A model generated the notes under the pieces. The model had not been told where the DNA came from, searched no databases, and worked only from the letters and a program-made list of their open reading frames with translations. From Prochlorococcus marinus str. MIT 9201 (lineage in GTDB: Bacteria > Cyanobacteriota > Cyanobacteriia > PCC-6307 > Cyanobiaceae): a stretch of DNA of 64,000 nt. The translations under genes and the position numbers were made by a program. The stretch covers positions 124,001 to 188,000 of the forward strand of contig NZ_JNAL01000018.1 of the NCBI RefSeq assembly GCF_000759955.1, in the 5' to 3' direction. The first letter of the stretch is position 1. Each line of letters opens with the position of its first letter. Below are positions 52,280-62,179 of the stretch, piece after piece.

Positions 52280-53698
52280 TTAGGAATTTAAAACTTGAAG
52301 CTTTTGAAGTTGATTTAAATTTTCCATAACGTTATGATTCACTGCAGAATGAGCCAATCGAAGAGCACTAACGACCGATAAAGACTTACTGCTGCCATGA
52401 CCTATCACACAAATACCATTTACCCCAAGCAATAAGGCACCGCCATGTTCGGCATGATCTAACCTTTTCTTTATTCTTAAGAGATTACTTTTTAAAAAAG
52501 CCGAACCAACTTTTCCTCGCCTTCCTCTTGGAAGCTCAGATCTCAAAATATCCAATAAAACCCCTCCTACAGATTCAAGAAATTTTAATAATATATTACC
52601 GGTAAAACCATCACAGACGACTACATCAAAACTACCTGATAATACATCTCGACCTTCACAATTACCTCCGAAGTCAAAACTTTTTTCATTAGATAGTAGT
52701 TTAAATGTTTTAAGAGATAATTCATTACCTTTGCATTCTTCTTCTCCGATATTTAAAAGACCAATTCTTGGTTTTTTTACTTGCAAGACATCTTTGGCAT
52801 AAATATTACCTAGAAGAGCAAACTGATGAAGATAGGAAGGTTTGCAATCAGTATTTGCACCAACATCTAAAACTAATACAGGACGAGTTTGATCCCTTGT
52901 CGGAAATAATGCACCTATGGCGGGTCTATCAATCCCTTTCAATCTTCCAATTCTAAATATGGCAGAAGCCATCATTGCTCCCGAATTACCCGCTGAGTAA
53001 ACAGCTTGTGCTTTATTATTCCTTACTAAATCCATTGCAACATTTATGCTTGCATTTTTCCTTTTTCTGACTGCAGTAGCTTCTTCGTTCATCCCTATAG
53101 GATCTCCACTATCAATTAACTCAAGACGATTATTTTCTATTTCTTTTTCAAGTAATTCTCCTAAACCATTTTTTTCTGCTGCAATTCTTACTTTTTCAAG
53201 GTTGCCAACAAATTTTATGTTGATAGGAAATCTGCTAATCGCTTCAAGGCATCCTTCCAGGATTGGGCCGGGAGCATAATCTCCACCCATACCATCAACT
53301 GCAATCCAAATTCTATTAGATTGTGAATCAACTTCTTTATCTAGAATATTATCGTTATTTTGTAATCTTTTTAAAGGGTCAAAAACTAAAGGCTGTAATG
53401 TATTTTTAGCTATTGAACTAGCATTTGAAACAACACTACTAGCAGTATTCACAACAGATTCGGCGCTTGAAACTACATTACCCGCCACATTACCAGCAAC
53501 ATTACTAGCAACATTACTAGCTGTGCTCACAACAGCCCCAGCGCCAGAAACTACATTTCCTGCCACATTACTAGCTGTTATCGCAGAACTAGCAGCAGTA
53601 TCTACTATTGAAGTTACAGCCGAATTTCTTTTATACCAAATAACTAATCTTCTGATAGCCCTGGGCTTATTAATTTTTTGTAGACTCTCTTTGCCCAT
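52280..53698 (-). CDS. plsX: Phosphate acyltransferase PlsX with long heptad-repeat N-terminal extension
   Basis: PlsX makes acyl-phosphate from acyl-ACP for glycerolipid synthesis. The catalytic core starts near residue 128 (RIWIAVDGMGGDYAPGPILEG) and is of ordinary length (about 345 residues). Before it lie about 127 extra residues: a basic patch (KPRAIRRLVIWYKRN, 11-25), then residues about 32-98 made nearly only of V, A, S, N, G, T, with a seven-residue rhythm VVSxAxx. This could form an uncharged amphipathic helix at the membrane (inference). The coding DNA contains 12-base tandem units. The gene heads plsX-fabH-fabD-plsC. Confidence 0.93.
   Translation of the reverse strand: MGKESLQKINKPRAIRRLVIWYKRNSAVTSIVDTAASSAITASNVAGNVVSGAGAVVSTASNVASNVAGNVAGNVVSSAESVVNTASSVVSNASSIAKNTLQPLVFDPLKRLQNNDNILDKEVDSQSNRIWIAVDGMGGDYAPGPILEGCLEAISRFPINIKFVGNLEKVRIAAEKNGLGELLEKEIENNRLELIDSGDPIGMNEEATAVRKRKNASINVAMDLVRNNKAQAVYSAGNSGAMMASAIFRIGRLKGIDRPAIGALFPTRDQTRPVLVLDVGANTDCKPSYLHQFALLGNIYAKDVLQVKKPRIGLLNIGEEECKGNELSLKTFKLLSNEKSFDFGGNCEGRDVLSGSFDVVVCDGFTGNILLKFLESVGGVLLDILRSELPRGRRGKVGSAFLKSNLLRIKKRLDHAEHGGALLLGVNGICVIGHGSSKSLSVVSALRLAHSAVNHNVMENLNQLQKLQVLNS
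53475..53576 (-). repeat. plsX: 12-base tandem repeats in the plsX 5' coding region
   Basis: On the plus strand, four units of ACATTA followed by variants CCCGCC, CCAGCA, CTAGCA, CTAGCT run head-to-tail from 53475 to 53522. Two more (ACATTTCCTGCC, ACATTACTAGCT) lie at 53553-53576. A wider imperfect copy of about 32 bases repeats at a 78-base offset (53463 and 53541). All spacings are multiples of three, so the frame is kept. The array codes for the NVAG/NVAS motif of the PlsX extension. Confidence 0.85.
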
Positions 53699-54445
53699 TT
53701 ATTTGCCGTCAAAAGGAGCAATATCCACAATCCTTTGAAAAAGATATCCTGTACCTCTTGCTGTTAGTATCAATTCAGGATTTGCTGGATCAGCCTCCAG
53801 TTTTGATCTTAATCTTGATATATGAACATCGACTACTCTTGTATCTACATGTCTCTCAGGCGTATATCCCCAAACCTCTTTTAAAATCTCTCCTCTACTA
53901 AATGGCTCTCCTGACCTGCTTACCAAAAGCTCTAAAAGACTAAATTCCATACCAGTTAACCTAATTCTCTCATCGCTTTTAAAAACTTGTCTACGATTTG
54001 TATCAATTTTTATATCAGTTACCAAAATCAATCCTGAATTAGGCATTCCAGGAATTTGATCTTTGTCAATTCTTCTTAAAACGCATCTAATTCTAGCTTC
54101 TAATTCCTTAGGACTAAATGGTTTCACAACATAATCATCAGCCCCTAATTCTAAACCTGTTATCCTGTCTGCAACATCTCCTAATGCAGTTAACATAACA
54201 ATTGGAACATCAGAATCTTTCCTTAATTCTTGACAAACTCCATAGCCATCTAACTTTGGCATCATAACGTCGAGCACGACTAAATCAGGCTCATAATCTT
54301 TAAATAACTTTAGTGCTTCTTTACCATCACTTGCAGTTACAACTTTGTAGCCAATCATGGAGAGGCGCGTCTCCAGAATTCTTCTAATACTTGCCTCATC
54401 ATCTGCGACAAGAATTGTTTCTTTAGTTTGACTAGATAGAGCCAT
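53699..54445 (-). CDS. rpaB: OmpR-family response regulator RpaB (Ycf27)
   Basis: RpaB is the essential cyanobacterial regulator of light-stress and photosystem genes and usually binds HLR1 promoter elements. The 248 residues contain a receiver (DD 15-16, phospho-Asp about 59 in VVLDVMMPKLDGYG, VKPFSPKELEARI) and a C-terminal winged helix ([32 protein letters not shown], then HVDTRVVDVHISRLRSKLE). It is followed without a gap by plsX on the same strand and divergent from radA by about 107 bases. Confidence 0.93.
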   Translation of the reverse strand: MALSSQTKETILVADDEASIRRILETRLSMIGYKVVTASDGKEALKLFKDYEPDLVVLDVMMPKLDGYGVCQELRKDSDVPIVMLTALGDVADRITGLELGADDYVVKPFSPKELEARIRCVLRRIDKDQIPGMPNSGLILVTDIKIDTNRRQVFKSDERIRLTGMEFSLLELLVSRSGEPFSRGEILKEVWGYTPERHVDTRVVDVHISRLRSKLEADPANPELILTARGTGYLFQRIVDIAPFDGK

Positions 54446-54552
54446 TTGTTTCTATTAGCTAATCAGTAAGAGAATTAATTATTATCCTAATCTAACTTGT
54501 AGAGGGGCAATATCCCAAACATTATAGTTCTTTTACTTCATTCAAAAACTAA

Positions 54553-55905
54553 ATGTCTAGCAAATTGTCGACTTTTATTTGTCAAAATTGCGGAACTGAA
54601 ACTTCTCAGTACTTCGGGAAATGCCTTAATTGCAACTCATGGAATTCCATTGTTGAAGAAATTAAAAGCAAGAGATCTAAATTTCAAGATATTAAAAATA
54701 ATAAGAAATCTATACCGTTTAATGAAATTTCATCAAAAAAAATATCAAGATTTACAAGTGGTTTTACGGAATTTGATCGGGTTCTTGGAGGTGGAATAGT
54801 ACCTGGGTCTGTTGTTTTACTTGGAGGAGAACCTGGCATAGGTAAAAGCACAATAATTCTTCAATCAGCAGGAAAAATATCTCTCAATGAGAAAGTTTTA
54901 TATATAACCGCAGAAGAATCTTTAGAACAAGTAAAAATTAGATGGGAAAGATTAAAACAAAACAGTATCGATTTAAAAATTTTTGCAGAAACCAATTTAT
55001 CCATAATTATTGAAGAGATCAAACGTGTAAATCCAAATTTCGCAATTATTGATAGTATTCAAGCCATACATAATCATGAGATGGAAAGTTCTCCAGGATC
55101 AGTTTCTCAAGTTAGAGCATGTTCATCTGAATTACAAAATCTTGCCAAAGACAATAATATCGCGCTTCTAATAATTGGTCATGTAACCAAAGATGGAGCT
55201 TTAGCTGGTCCTAAAACTCTAGAACATTTAGTTGATACAGTAATAAACTTTGAAGGAGATAATATTTCCTCACACAGATTATTAAGAAGTATAAAAAATA
55301 GATTTGGATCGACTTTTGAAATTGGAATTTTTGAAATGCTTGAAGAGGGTTTAAAAGAGATAAAAAATCCGAGTTCAATTTTTACAAATAAAGAAAATAT
55401 TTCAGGTGTAACAACTACGATTACAAATGAAGGCAGTCGACCATTAGCAGTTGATATACAAGCGCTGGTAAATAAAACTTTCTACAGCAACCCAAGACGA
55501 ACTACAACTGGAATTAACATTAATAGATTACATCAAATTTTAGCTGTTATTGAAAAACACGTAGGGATAAAATTATCTGAATTTGATTGTTATATAGCTA
55601 CTGGTGGGGGTTTTGAGATTAACGATCCGTCATCTGATTTAGCTGTAGCAATATCAATTTTATCAAGTTTGAAAAATATTCCTCCTTTGACCAGTAGCTC
55701 ATTTATTGGGGAATTGGGTCTGAGCGGTCAGGTTAGAAAATCGAATAACCTTAGAACAAAGATAGAAGAGGCTGTAAGACTAGGGATCAAAAATATCATA
55801 GTGCCAAAATTAGAGGAGGAACTGAATAATAATTTTCAGAATTTAATAAATATCAAAGAGATTTCAAATATTAGAGAAGCATTTGACTATTCTTTATCAG
55901 AGTAA
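54553..55905 (+). CDS. radA: DNA repair protein RadA
   Basis: RadA is a RecA-related branch-migration helicase. The 450 residues have an N-terminal zinc finger CQNCGTETSQYFGKCLNC, Walker A GEPGIGKST at about 92-100, the RadA signature KNRFGS near 246, and a C-terminal Lon-protease-like domain (FIGELGLSGQVR). All hallmarks are intact. It is convergent with ycf3. Confidence 0.95.
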   Translation: MSSKLSTFICQNCGTETSQYFGKCLNCNSWNSIVEEIKSKRSKFQDIKNNKKSIPFNEISSKKISRFTSGFTEFDRVLGGGIVPGSVVLLGGEPGIGKSTIILQSAGKISLNEKVLYITAEESLEQVKIRWERLKQNSIDLKIFAETNLSIIIEEIKRVNPNFAIIDSIQAIHNHEMESSPGSVSQVRACSSELQNLAKDNNIALLIIGHVTKDGALAGPKTLEHLVDTVINFEGDNISSHRLLRSIKNRFGSTFEIGIFEMLEEGLKEIKNPSSIFTNKENISGVTTTITNEGSRPLAVDIQALVNKTFYSNPRRTTTGININRLHQILAVIEKHVGIKLSEFDCYIATGGGFEINDPSSDLAVAISILSSLKNIPPLTSSSFIGELGLSGQVRKSNNLRTKIEEAVRLGIKNIIVPKLEEELNNNFQNLINIKEISNIREAFDYSLSE

Positions 55906-55910
55906 AAATA

Positions 55911-56432
55911 TTAGAGATACATATCAATTGAACTTCTTCCTGAGTTTTTCAACCAATTCTCAATATCTAGATAACCACCTGGATATAGTCTCACTGCTTT
56001 AGACCAGACTTCAGCAGCTTTATCGAACCAAATATCTCTCTGATCTAAATCACCATTCTGTTCAGCAAATCTTCCTCTTTTTTCATAAATTAAACCTATA
56101 TTTTTAAGGCATGATGGCTGTTTGGGATTTTCTACTAATGCTTTTTCATAAGTTTCAATTGACAAATCTTCCTCACCGTTACTCATATATATAATTGCCA
56201 TATTTTTTAATGTCTCACCCCTATCAATTTTATTTTCTTCAAGAAGTAAACTCTCTTTGTAATACTCTAATGCTTCCGAATAATCCCCATTATTTTGTGC
56301 AGCTAGGCCATCTCTATAATAGATATATGCCTTTTTTTCTTTCTCTGCAATAGGCATTATTTTTACTATAGATTCAGCAATTACAGTAAAAGCTTTATCA
56401 ATAAAATTGTCTCTGTTTTGATTACTAGGCAC
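55911..56432 (-). CDS. ycf3: Photosystem I assembly protein Ycf3
   Basis: Ycf3 is a thylakoid-associated TPR protein needed to assemble photosystem I. The 173 residues show the N-terminal [27 protein letters not shown]-like block, three TPR repeats ([24 protein letters not shown] onward), and the C-terminal [19 protein letters not shown]. The length is standard for the family. The gene is divergent from the copper ATPase. Confidence 0.95.
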   Translation of the reverse strand: MPSNQNRDNFIDKAFTVIAESIVKIMPIAEKEKKAYIYYRDGLAAQNNGDYSEALEYYKESLLLEENKIDRGETLKNMAIIYMSNGEEDLSIETYEKALVENPKQPSCLKNIGLIYEKRGRFAEQNGDLDQRDIWFDKAAEVWSKAVRLYPGGYLDIENWLKNSGRSSIDMYL

Positions 56433-56554
56433 TGCTCTAAATCTAATAAAATTAATATAGTAATTTAAAAAATAACTATTTAAAAAGTCTATAACATTTA
56501 TTATTATAGTTAAAAATGAGATTAAGCATTAATTTGCTTCTATCGTGAAAAAAT

Positions 56555-58849
56555 ATGGAAAGCATTCAATTAAGCATTAAAGGAATGAAGTGCGGAGGTT
56601 GTGTTAGCACCGTTGAAAAAATTTTGAATAATTCCGATGGTATTGAAAATGTTTCTGTTAACTTACTTACTGAAAGTGCCTATTTTGAAATCACTCAGAA
56701 ACATTTCAAAATAGAAACAGTTCTCGAAAATTTAAAAGAGAATGGTTTCCCTTCAAAAATTTATATAAACGATTTTTCAAAAAAAATTAATAAAGCAGAA
56801 TTAGAAAAAAAAAAGAAGTGGAATAACCAATGGAAAAAACTAACATTCGCCCTATTACTTTTATTATTTTCAGTTTTGGGTCATCTAGCAGAGGGAAGAT
56901 ATATAAATTTTCCAATATTAGGTAATATTTTTTTTCACGCTTCATTAGCAACATTAGCTCTATTACTTCCTGGCAGAGGAATAATTATTAATGGGTTTAA
57001 ATCATTTATAAAGAACCGTCCGGATATGGATTCTTTAGTAGCTCTTGGAGTAACTAGCGCCTATACAACTAGTCTTCTATCCTTAATATTCCCTACCACT
57101 GGTTTTCCTTGTTTTTTTAATGAACCAGTTATGTTGTTAGGCTTTATTCTAATTGGGCGTTTCTTAGAAGAAAGAGCAAAATACCAAACTGGTTCATCAA
57201 TTGGAGAGTTGTTAGATCTTCAACCTGAAATGGCAAATATCTACACAGAAGATAATCAAATAAAGTCAATAAGAGTAAATACTTTAAAACCCGATCAAGA
57301 GATTCAAGTTTTGGCAGGAGACAGAGTACCTGCTGATTGCATTGTTACGCAAGGAAATTCATATGTTGATGTTTCTCATATTACGGGAGAATCGAAACCT
57401 ATCGAAGTAAAAAAAGGCGAAAATCTATCAAGTGGATCTTTAAATCTTAATTCAACTCTTAGACTTAAAGTCCAAAAGGTTGGAGGAGATTCTTCTCTTG
57501 CAAAACTAGTAAGTCTTATTGAATCTGTAAACGCGAGCAAACCTCCTATTCAGAGAATTGCCGATGAAATTGCAGGAAAATTCACTTACTTTGTTCTTAT
57601 CTTTGCTACTTTAACCTTCTTCTTTTGGTGGAAGGGGGCAAGAAACATTTGGCCTGATTTATTAAGTCAAAATAATCAATTCATAACTCACTCAAGCCAC
57701 ACACTTCATAGTTCGCTTGGTAGTAATGCAGAAAATTTTCTAAGTTTAGCAATTCAACTGTCAATTGCTGTTTTAGTAATAGCTTGTCCTTGTGCATTAG
57801 GTTTAGCTACTCCAACTGTAATTACAGTCGCATCAGGTAAAGCAGCAAAAAAAGGGATTTTATTTAAAGGCGGGGACAAAATAGAAATGGCTTCAAAAAT
57901 TAATCACATTATTTTTGATAAGACAGGTACATTAACAAAAGGTAAGCCTTTTATTGTTGATTATAAAAATAATAATGATCATTCATTTCTATTACAAATA
58001 GCTGCCAGTCTAGAAAAAGAAAGCAGACATCCAATCGCAGATGCCTTAATTCGAGAGGCAAAAAAACAAAATTTAAGCTTATTTAGAATAAAAAAAATTT
58101 TCACCCATTCAGGTAGAGGTATTTCTGGAGAACTTGATTCAATTGATGGACTTATAAATATTGGAAATATTGAATGGCTACTAAGCAAAGGAATAATTAT
58201 TGATAGTAATGCACAAAAAGTCATTGAAAATGAAGAGACAAAAACGAACACTATCATTGGAGTAAGTATCAAAGATAAATTTTTAGGCTTTATCTTGTTA
58301 GGAGATTTACTCAGGGACGATTCAATTAAAACGGTTCAAAATTTAAGAGAAAAAAATTTTAAAATTAATATATTAAGTGGCGATAGAAAACAAACAGTTT
58401 TAGCTTTAGCAAAAAAAATTGGTTGTAAAGAATCAGAAGTCAAATGGGGTCTGCTTCCTCAAATGAAACTAAAGATTATAGAAAGTTTAAAAATAAATAA
58501 TAAAGTGGCAATGATTGGCGATGGTATAAATGATGTTCCAGCCTTGGCATCCTCAGACTTAGGAATTGCAGTTGGTTCAGGAACTCAAATAGCCAAGGCA
58601 AATGCAGATGTAGTATTGATGGGAGATCAACTAAATGGATTACCCTACGCCCTTAATCTTGCAAAAAAAACTATACGAAAAATAAAACAAAATCTAACAT
58701 GGGCTTTTGGTTACAACCTACTAGCTATACCTATAGCCGCCGGCATTTTATTTCCTAAATACGGTATTCTTCTTACTCCCTCAATAGCAGCATTATTGAT
58801 GGCTACTAGCTCCATTACTGTTGTAATTAATGCTTTATCTTTGGAATAA
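56555..58849 (+). CDS. Copper-translocating P-type ATPase
   Basis: This 764-residue P1B-type ATPase begins with a heavy-metal-associated domain (GMKCGGCVS, cysteines at 13 and 16). The TGES actuator motif is near 276, the ion-binding CPC (IACPCALGLATPT) near 410, the phosphorylation site DKTGT near 455, an SRHP version of the HP motif near 490, and GDGIND near 653. The CPC motif and CxxC domain indicate Cu(I). Cyanobacteria use such pumps (CtaA or PacS) to supply plastocyanin and cytochrome oxidase or to export copper; which role applies is not decided. Confidence 0.9.
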   Translation: MESIQLSIKGMKCGGCVSTVEKILNNSDGIENVSVNLLTESAYFEITQKHFKIETVLENLKENGFPSKIYINDFSKKINKAELEKKKKWNNQWKKLTFALLLLLFSVLGHLAEGRYINFPILGNIFFHASLATLALLLPGRGIIINGFKSFIKNRPDMDSLVALGVTSAYTTSLLSLIFPTTGFPCFFNEPVMLLGFILIGRFLEERAKYQTGSSIGELLDLQPEMANIYTEDNQIKSIRVNTLKPDQEIQVLAGDRVPADCIVTQGNSYVDVSHITGESKPIEVKKGENLSSGSLNLNSTLRLKVQKVGGDSSLAKLVSLIESVNASKPPIQRIADEIAGKFTYFVLIFATLTFFFWWKGARNIWPDLLSQNNQFITHSSHTLHSSLGSNAENFLSLAIQLSIAVLVIACPCALGLATPTVITVASGKAAKKGILFKGGDKIEMASKINHIIFDKTGTLTKGKPFIVDYKNNNDHSFLLQIAASLEKESRHPIADALIREAKKQNLSLFRIKKIFTHSGRGISGELDSIDGLINIGNIEWLLSKGIIIDSNAQKVIENEETKTNTIIGVSIKDKFLGFILLGDLLRDDSIKTVQNLREKNFKINILSGDRKQTVLALAKKIGCKESEVKWGLLPQMKLKIIESLKINNKVAMIGDGINDVPALASSDLGIAVGSGTQIAKANADVVLMGDQLNGLPYALNLAKKTIRKIKQNLTWAFGYNLLAIPIAAGILFPKYGILLTPSIAALLMATSSITVVINALSLE

Positions 58850-59488
58850 ATGAAAGGAAAATTTATCGTTATTGAGGGTATTGATGGATGTGGAAAGACT
58901 ACTCAGATAGAAGAACTATCTAAATGGCTGCCTAATAGTGGTCTACTAAAGAAAGGGTCTAAATTAATCACAACAAGAGAGCCGGGAGGGAGTAATTTAG
59001 GAAAAAGACTTAGAGGACTGATTCTTGATAATAATGAAAATAACAAGCCCTCATCACTTGCGGAATTATTGCTTTATTCAGCAGATAGAGCTGAACACGT
59101 TTCCAAAATTATTTCACCTGCTTTAAATAATAATGATTGGGTTATAAGTGATAGATTTTCCGATTCCACCCTGGCTTATCAAGGTTATGGAAGAAATATA
59201 AATTTAGAAATAATTAAAAATATTGAATCTATTGTATGTCAAGGAGAATCTCCTGATTTAACTTTCTTCTTAGAAATTTCTCCAGAAGAAAGTTTATTCC
59301 GAAGAAAAAATGAAATTCCTGATAGAATAGAATCAGAAGGAATTAAATTTTTACAGAAAGTAAATGAAGGCTTCAAAATAATAGCCAAAGAAAAAAAATG
59401 GACTGTCATATCTGCCTCACAAAATATTAAAACTATTTCTAATCAAATTAAAGAGAATATACTGAACAATTTTTCTAATAAAAAATGA
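58850..59488 (+). CDS. tmk: Thymidylate kinase
   Basis: Tmk phosphorylates dTMP to dTDP. The 212 residues show the P-loop [36 protein letters not shown] and [15 protein letters not shown]. It starts directly at the stop of the copper ATPase and overlaps the start of holB by 4 bases (ATGA), the usual tmk-holB pairing in bacteria. Confidence 0.96.
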   Translation: MKGKFIVIEGIDGCGKTTQIEELSKWLPNSGLLKKGSKLITTREPGGSNLGKRLRGLILDNNENNKPSSLAELLLYSADRAEHVSKIISPALNNNDWVISDRFSDSTLAYQGYGRNINLEIIKNIESIVCQGESPDLTFFLEISPEESLFRRKNEIPDRIESEGIKFLQKVNEGFKIIAKEKKWTVISASQNIKTISNQIKENILNNFSNKK

Positions 59489-60453
59489 TTGAGGTTAAAA
59501 AAAATAATTTTTTATTTAATGAAGAAGTCAATACCTTTCTGAGCAAAATAATTAAAAACAAATCTTTTGCTAATGGTTACATATTTTATGGTGCTGAAGG
59601 AGTAGGGAAAAAGCAAACTGCTCTTCAATTTATAAAAGATATTTTCAAACAATCTTCACAAAGCGAGAATGTTGAAGAGAAAATTACCAAAAATAACCAT
59701 CCTGATTTTCTAATTATCGAACCTGAATCTCTTTTAGCAGCTAAAAATTCAAGAAGTTCCGATCTTGAAAAAACAATTAAAAGTGGATCTGAGATTATTA
59801 AGATTGCTCAAATACGTAATATCAAAACTTTTCTTGGCCAGAAATCAATAAACTCAGAAAAAAAAATTGTTTTAATTATTGATGCACACCTCCTAAACGA
59901 GGCAGCCTCAAACTGCCTTTTAAAAACCTTAGAAGAACCTAGCAATGGCATTTTTATTTTACTAACTTCTAAACTAAATCTTCTCTTAGATACGATTATT
60001 TCAAGATGTCAAATTGTCAGATTTAGATCCTTTTCTAGTAAACAAATAGAGTCTATTTTTAACGATTATTTAGATACTTCTAAATTAAAAATTAATACGA
60101 AATTAAAATTCGAAGATTTAATAAACTCTGCAAATGGATCTCCAAATCAATTATTGAAAAATATTGAAATTTGGAATGATTTTTCAGATGAAATTATAAG
60201 TAAATTAAATTCTCCAATAAAAAATAGTCTGGAAATATTAGAAATATCTAAATTAATATCTGAAAAATTAGAAATTTATCAACAGATTTTTTTAGTCAAT
60301 TTAATTCAAACTATTTGGTGGAGAAAAACCAAAAACATCATTCTAGTTAAAAGACTTGAAAATTTAAAATATCTTTTAAAAAAAAATATTCAACCAAAGT
60401 TAGCATGGGAAACAACCTTTCTAAAAATTTCAATAGAAAATATAAGAGATTAA
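59485..60453 (+). CDS. holB: DNA polymerase III delta' subunit
   Basis: HolB is part of the clamp loader. The 322 residues have the P-loop-like [14 protein letters not shown], a middle AAA+ block ([21 protein letters not shown]) and the sensor SRCQIVRF. The C-terminal collar domain is divergent and Lys/Ile/Asn-rich. It follows tmk with overlapping codons and overlaps the convergent rpaA gene by 4 bases. Confidence 0.93.
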   Translation: MIEVKKNNFLFNEEVNTFLSKIIKNKSFANGYIFYGAEGVGKKQTALQFIKDIFKQSSQSENVEEKITKNNHPDFLIIEPESLLAAKNSRSSDLEKTIKSGSEIIKIAQIRNIKTFLGQKSINSEKKIVLIIDAHLLNEAASNCLLKTLEEPSNGIFILLTSKLNLLLDTIISRCQIVRFRSFSSKQIESIFNDYLDTSKLKINTKLKFEDLINSANGSPNQLLKNIEIWNDFSDEIISKLNSPIKNSLEILEISKLISEKLEIYQQIFLVNLIQTIWWRKTKNIILVKRLENLKYLLKKNIQPKLAWETTFLKISIENIRD

Positions 60454-61232
60454 TCTAAGGCAGAATTTATCAAATCAGGATTTTTTGCTTGAATAAACTC
60501 TTGCCTTGCAGTTTCAACTTGAGAACCAATTGGTAATTCAAGGCAATATCCTGCACCATATACAGTTTTTATATATATAGGCTTACGTGGATCAGGCTCT
60601 AATTTAGTGCGTAAGTGTCTAATGTGAACTCTTATTGTTTCTATATCATCATCAGGTTCATATCCCCATACTTCTTTGAGAATTAATGATGGAGAAACAG
60701 TTTGACCATGTCTCTGCAAAAGACAGTGAAGCAATTCAAATTCAAGGTGAGTTAATCTTACAGGAGATTCAAACCAAATAGCTTCAAACCTTTCAGGAAC
60801 AAGAGTTAAAGGGCCATAGTTTAATATTTCTTGCTGGTTACTTGAATTCAATTGTGCTCTGTTGGTCCTTCTCAATAATGCTTTTATGCGTACATGCAAT
60901 TCTTCTAGATCGAATGGTTTAGTAATGTAATCATCTGCTCCAGAATTAAACCCAGTGACCTTATCTTTGAGACCACCTAATGCGGTTATCATCAAAATAG
61001 GAATATTTGATGTTCTTTCATCTCTTCTAAGTCGCTGGCATAAAGTTAATCCATCAACACTTGGCAGCATTAAGTCCAAGAGTATTAAATCTGGTGAATA
61101 TTGAAGAGCTAATGCTTGTCCTTTAATGCCATCTTCAGCTTTTTGGACATCGAAACCAGAATGTTCGAGATGTCTCGCCACCAAATCACGCATATCACGG
61201 TCGTCTTCTATTAGAAGGATTGAAATTTTCAT
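60450..61232 (-). CDS. rpaA: OmpR-family response regulator RpaA (circadian output)
   Basis: RpaA relays KaiC/SasA timing to the transcriptome in cyanobacteria. The 260 residues have a receiver with DD 10-11, phospho-Asp 53 in [11 protein letters not shown], and the winged helix [59 protein letters not shown]-like region with the following [10 protein letters not shown], characteristic of RpaA. It is on the minus strand; its 5' side faces a 402-base gene-free stretch. Confidence 0.93.
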   Translation of the reverse strand: MKISILLIEDDRDMRDLVARHLEHSGFDVQKAEDGIKGQALALQYSPDLILLDLMLPSVDGLTLCQRLRRDERTSNIPILMITALGGLKDKVTGFNSGADDYITKPFDLEELHVRIKALLRRTNRAQLNSSNQQEILNYGPLTLVPERFEAIWFESPVRLTHLEFELLHCLLQRHGQTVSPSLILKEVWGYEPDDDIETIRVHIRHLRTKLEPDPRKPIYIKTVYGAGYCLELPIGSQVETARQEFIQAKNPDLINSALD

Positions 61233-61634
61233 ATTGATAGACTATTAAGTAAAGATTAAGTTTTGATAATATGATTCTCTCAAGAATTTATAAAGATTGC
61301 TGAATTAATGTAAACAATTTTATCATATAGATTTATCAATTAACTAAGTTATAGCAATGGATTAGAAAGAAATTGCAAATTTTAAAAAAGTTTAAATTTC
61401 ACAATTTCTTTCGATTCTATTTACTTTTTCTTAATAATCAGAGGGGAATTAGGAAAAATAGTGATTAAATTTGAAAAATATTTAATTCAAATTTTCATTT
61501 TTAAAGCATCTAAAAATAGAATTAAATTGTGATCCTATGTTGTCAAAGAGGAATTAACATAGTTCAGATTTTTTCATTTCTCCTAAATGTTTAAACTAAT
61601 AATTTTGACTATATTAAAAAAAATTTAAGTATCT
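61233..61634. other. Gene-free stretch of 402 bases between rpaA and a hypothetical gene
   Basis: No open frame of note occurs here on either strand. It is extremely AT-rich and must contain the promoters for rpaA (leftwards) and for the gene at 61635 (rightwards). One weak hairpin is visible: CTATGTT at 61535-61541 pairs with AACATAG at 61556-61562 around a 14-base loop, followed six bases later by a short T-run. A TTGACT at about 61605 precedes the downstream gene. I see no convincing NtcA or HLR1-type site. Confidence 0.5.
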
Positions 61635-61994
61635 ATGAAAAAGAAGTCTATTATCTATTCTGATTTATCAAAAAAACAACTAGAAAAACTCAAAGAGCTA
61701 TACATTCAAAAAAAAATTGAATCGATGAGTCATCAAGACCTTAAGCAATATGTACTAGAAATTATTTCTCATCAGATAAACGATACTATTGGAAAAGAAG
61801 AGGAAATGGAAGCATGGGGAGAAATGTCAGATTTTTTTGCAGATCAATTTGAAATAATTATCCTAGAAATACAAACACAATACATTGACGATAAAAACGT
61901 ACGTGAAACAGAAATAGATTCGCAAAAACAAAGAATAGAATTACTCGAAAGAAATAATACAGATCAAGAGAAAAAGGATATGTGGGATGACTAG
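61635..61994 (+). CDS. Hypothetical acidic helical protein
   Basis: The 119 residues are rich in Glu, Lys, Gln and Ile, without cysteines or membrane segments, and are likely to be largely helical (for example SKKQLEKLKELYIQKKIES and QKQRIELLERNN). I do not recognise a family. The start ATG at 61635 follows an AT-rich leader without an obvious ribosome-binding site, as is common in this genome. It is divergent from rpaA across about 400 bases. Codon use looks like the neighbours', so I take it as real. Confidence 0.7.
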   Translation: MKKKSIIYSDLSKKQLEKLKELYIQKKIESMSHQDLKQYVLEIISHQINDTIGKEEEMEAWGEMSDFFADQFEIIILEIQTQYIDDKNVRETEIDSQKQRIELLERNNTDQEKKDMWDD

Positions 61995-62101
61995 AATTTA
62001 CTGAATTGTGTAATTTAAAAGGTACAAACAAAAATATATCTTAATTTTATAGAACGAAAATCAATTAAATAATAAATTTTTTATGTGAGGAATAATTTAA
62101 T

Positions 62102-62120
62102 TGTTCTAATTACTGTTCTT
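62102..62120 (+). repeat. 19-base motif, copy 1 (TGTTCT pair)
   Basis: The sequence TGTTCTAATTACTGTTCTT has two TGTTCT half-units whose starts are exactly 12 bases apart. A near-identical copy lies 78 bases downstream. Such direct half-site pairs can be regulator-binding sites, but the factor is unknown. Confidence 0.55.
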
Positions 62121-62179
62121 AAAACAAGCAATTCTTAATTTAGTTTTTAAAATATAGTTCAATTTATATCTGTCATTAA

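Noticed and set aside
53475-53576. The repeats in plsX as a CRISPR array
   Set aside because: Units are 12 bases, without spacers, in frame and inside a conserved gene; no cas genes are in the window.
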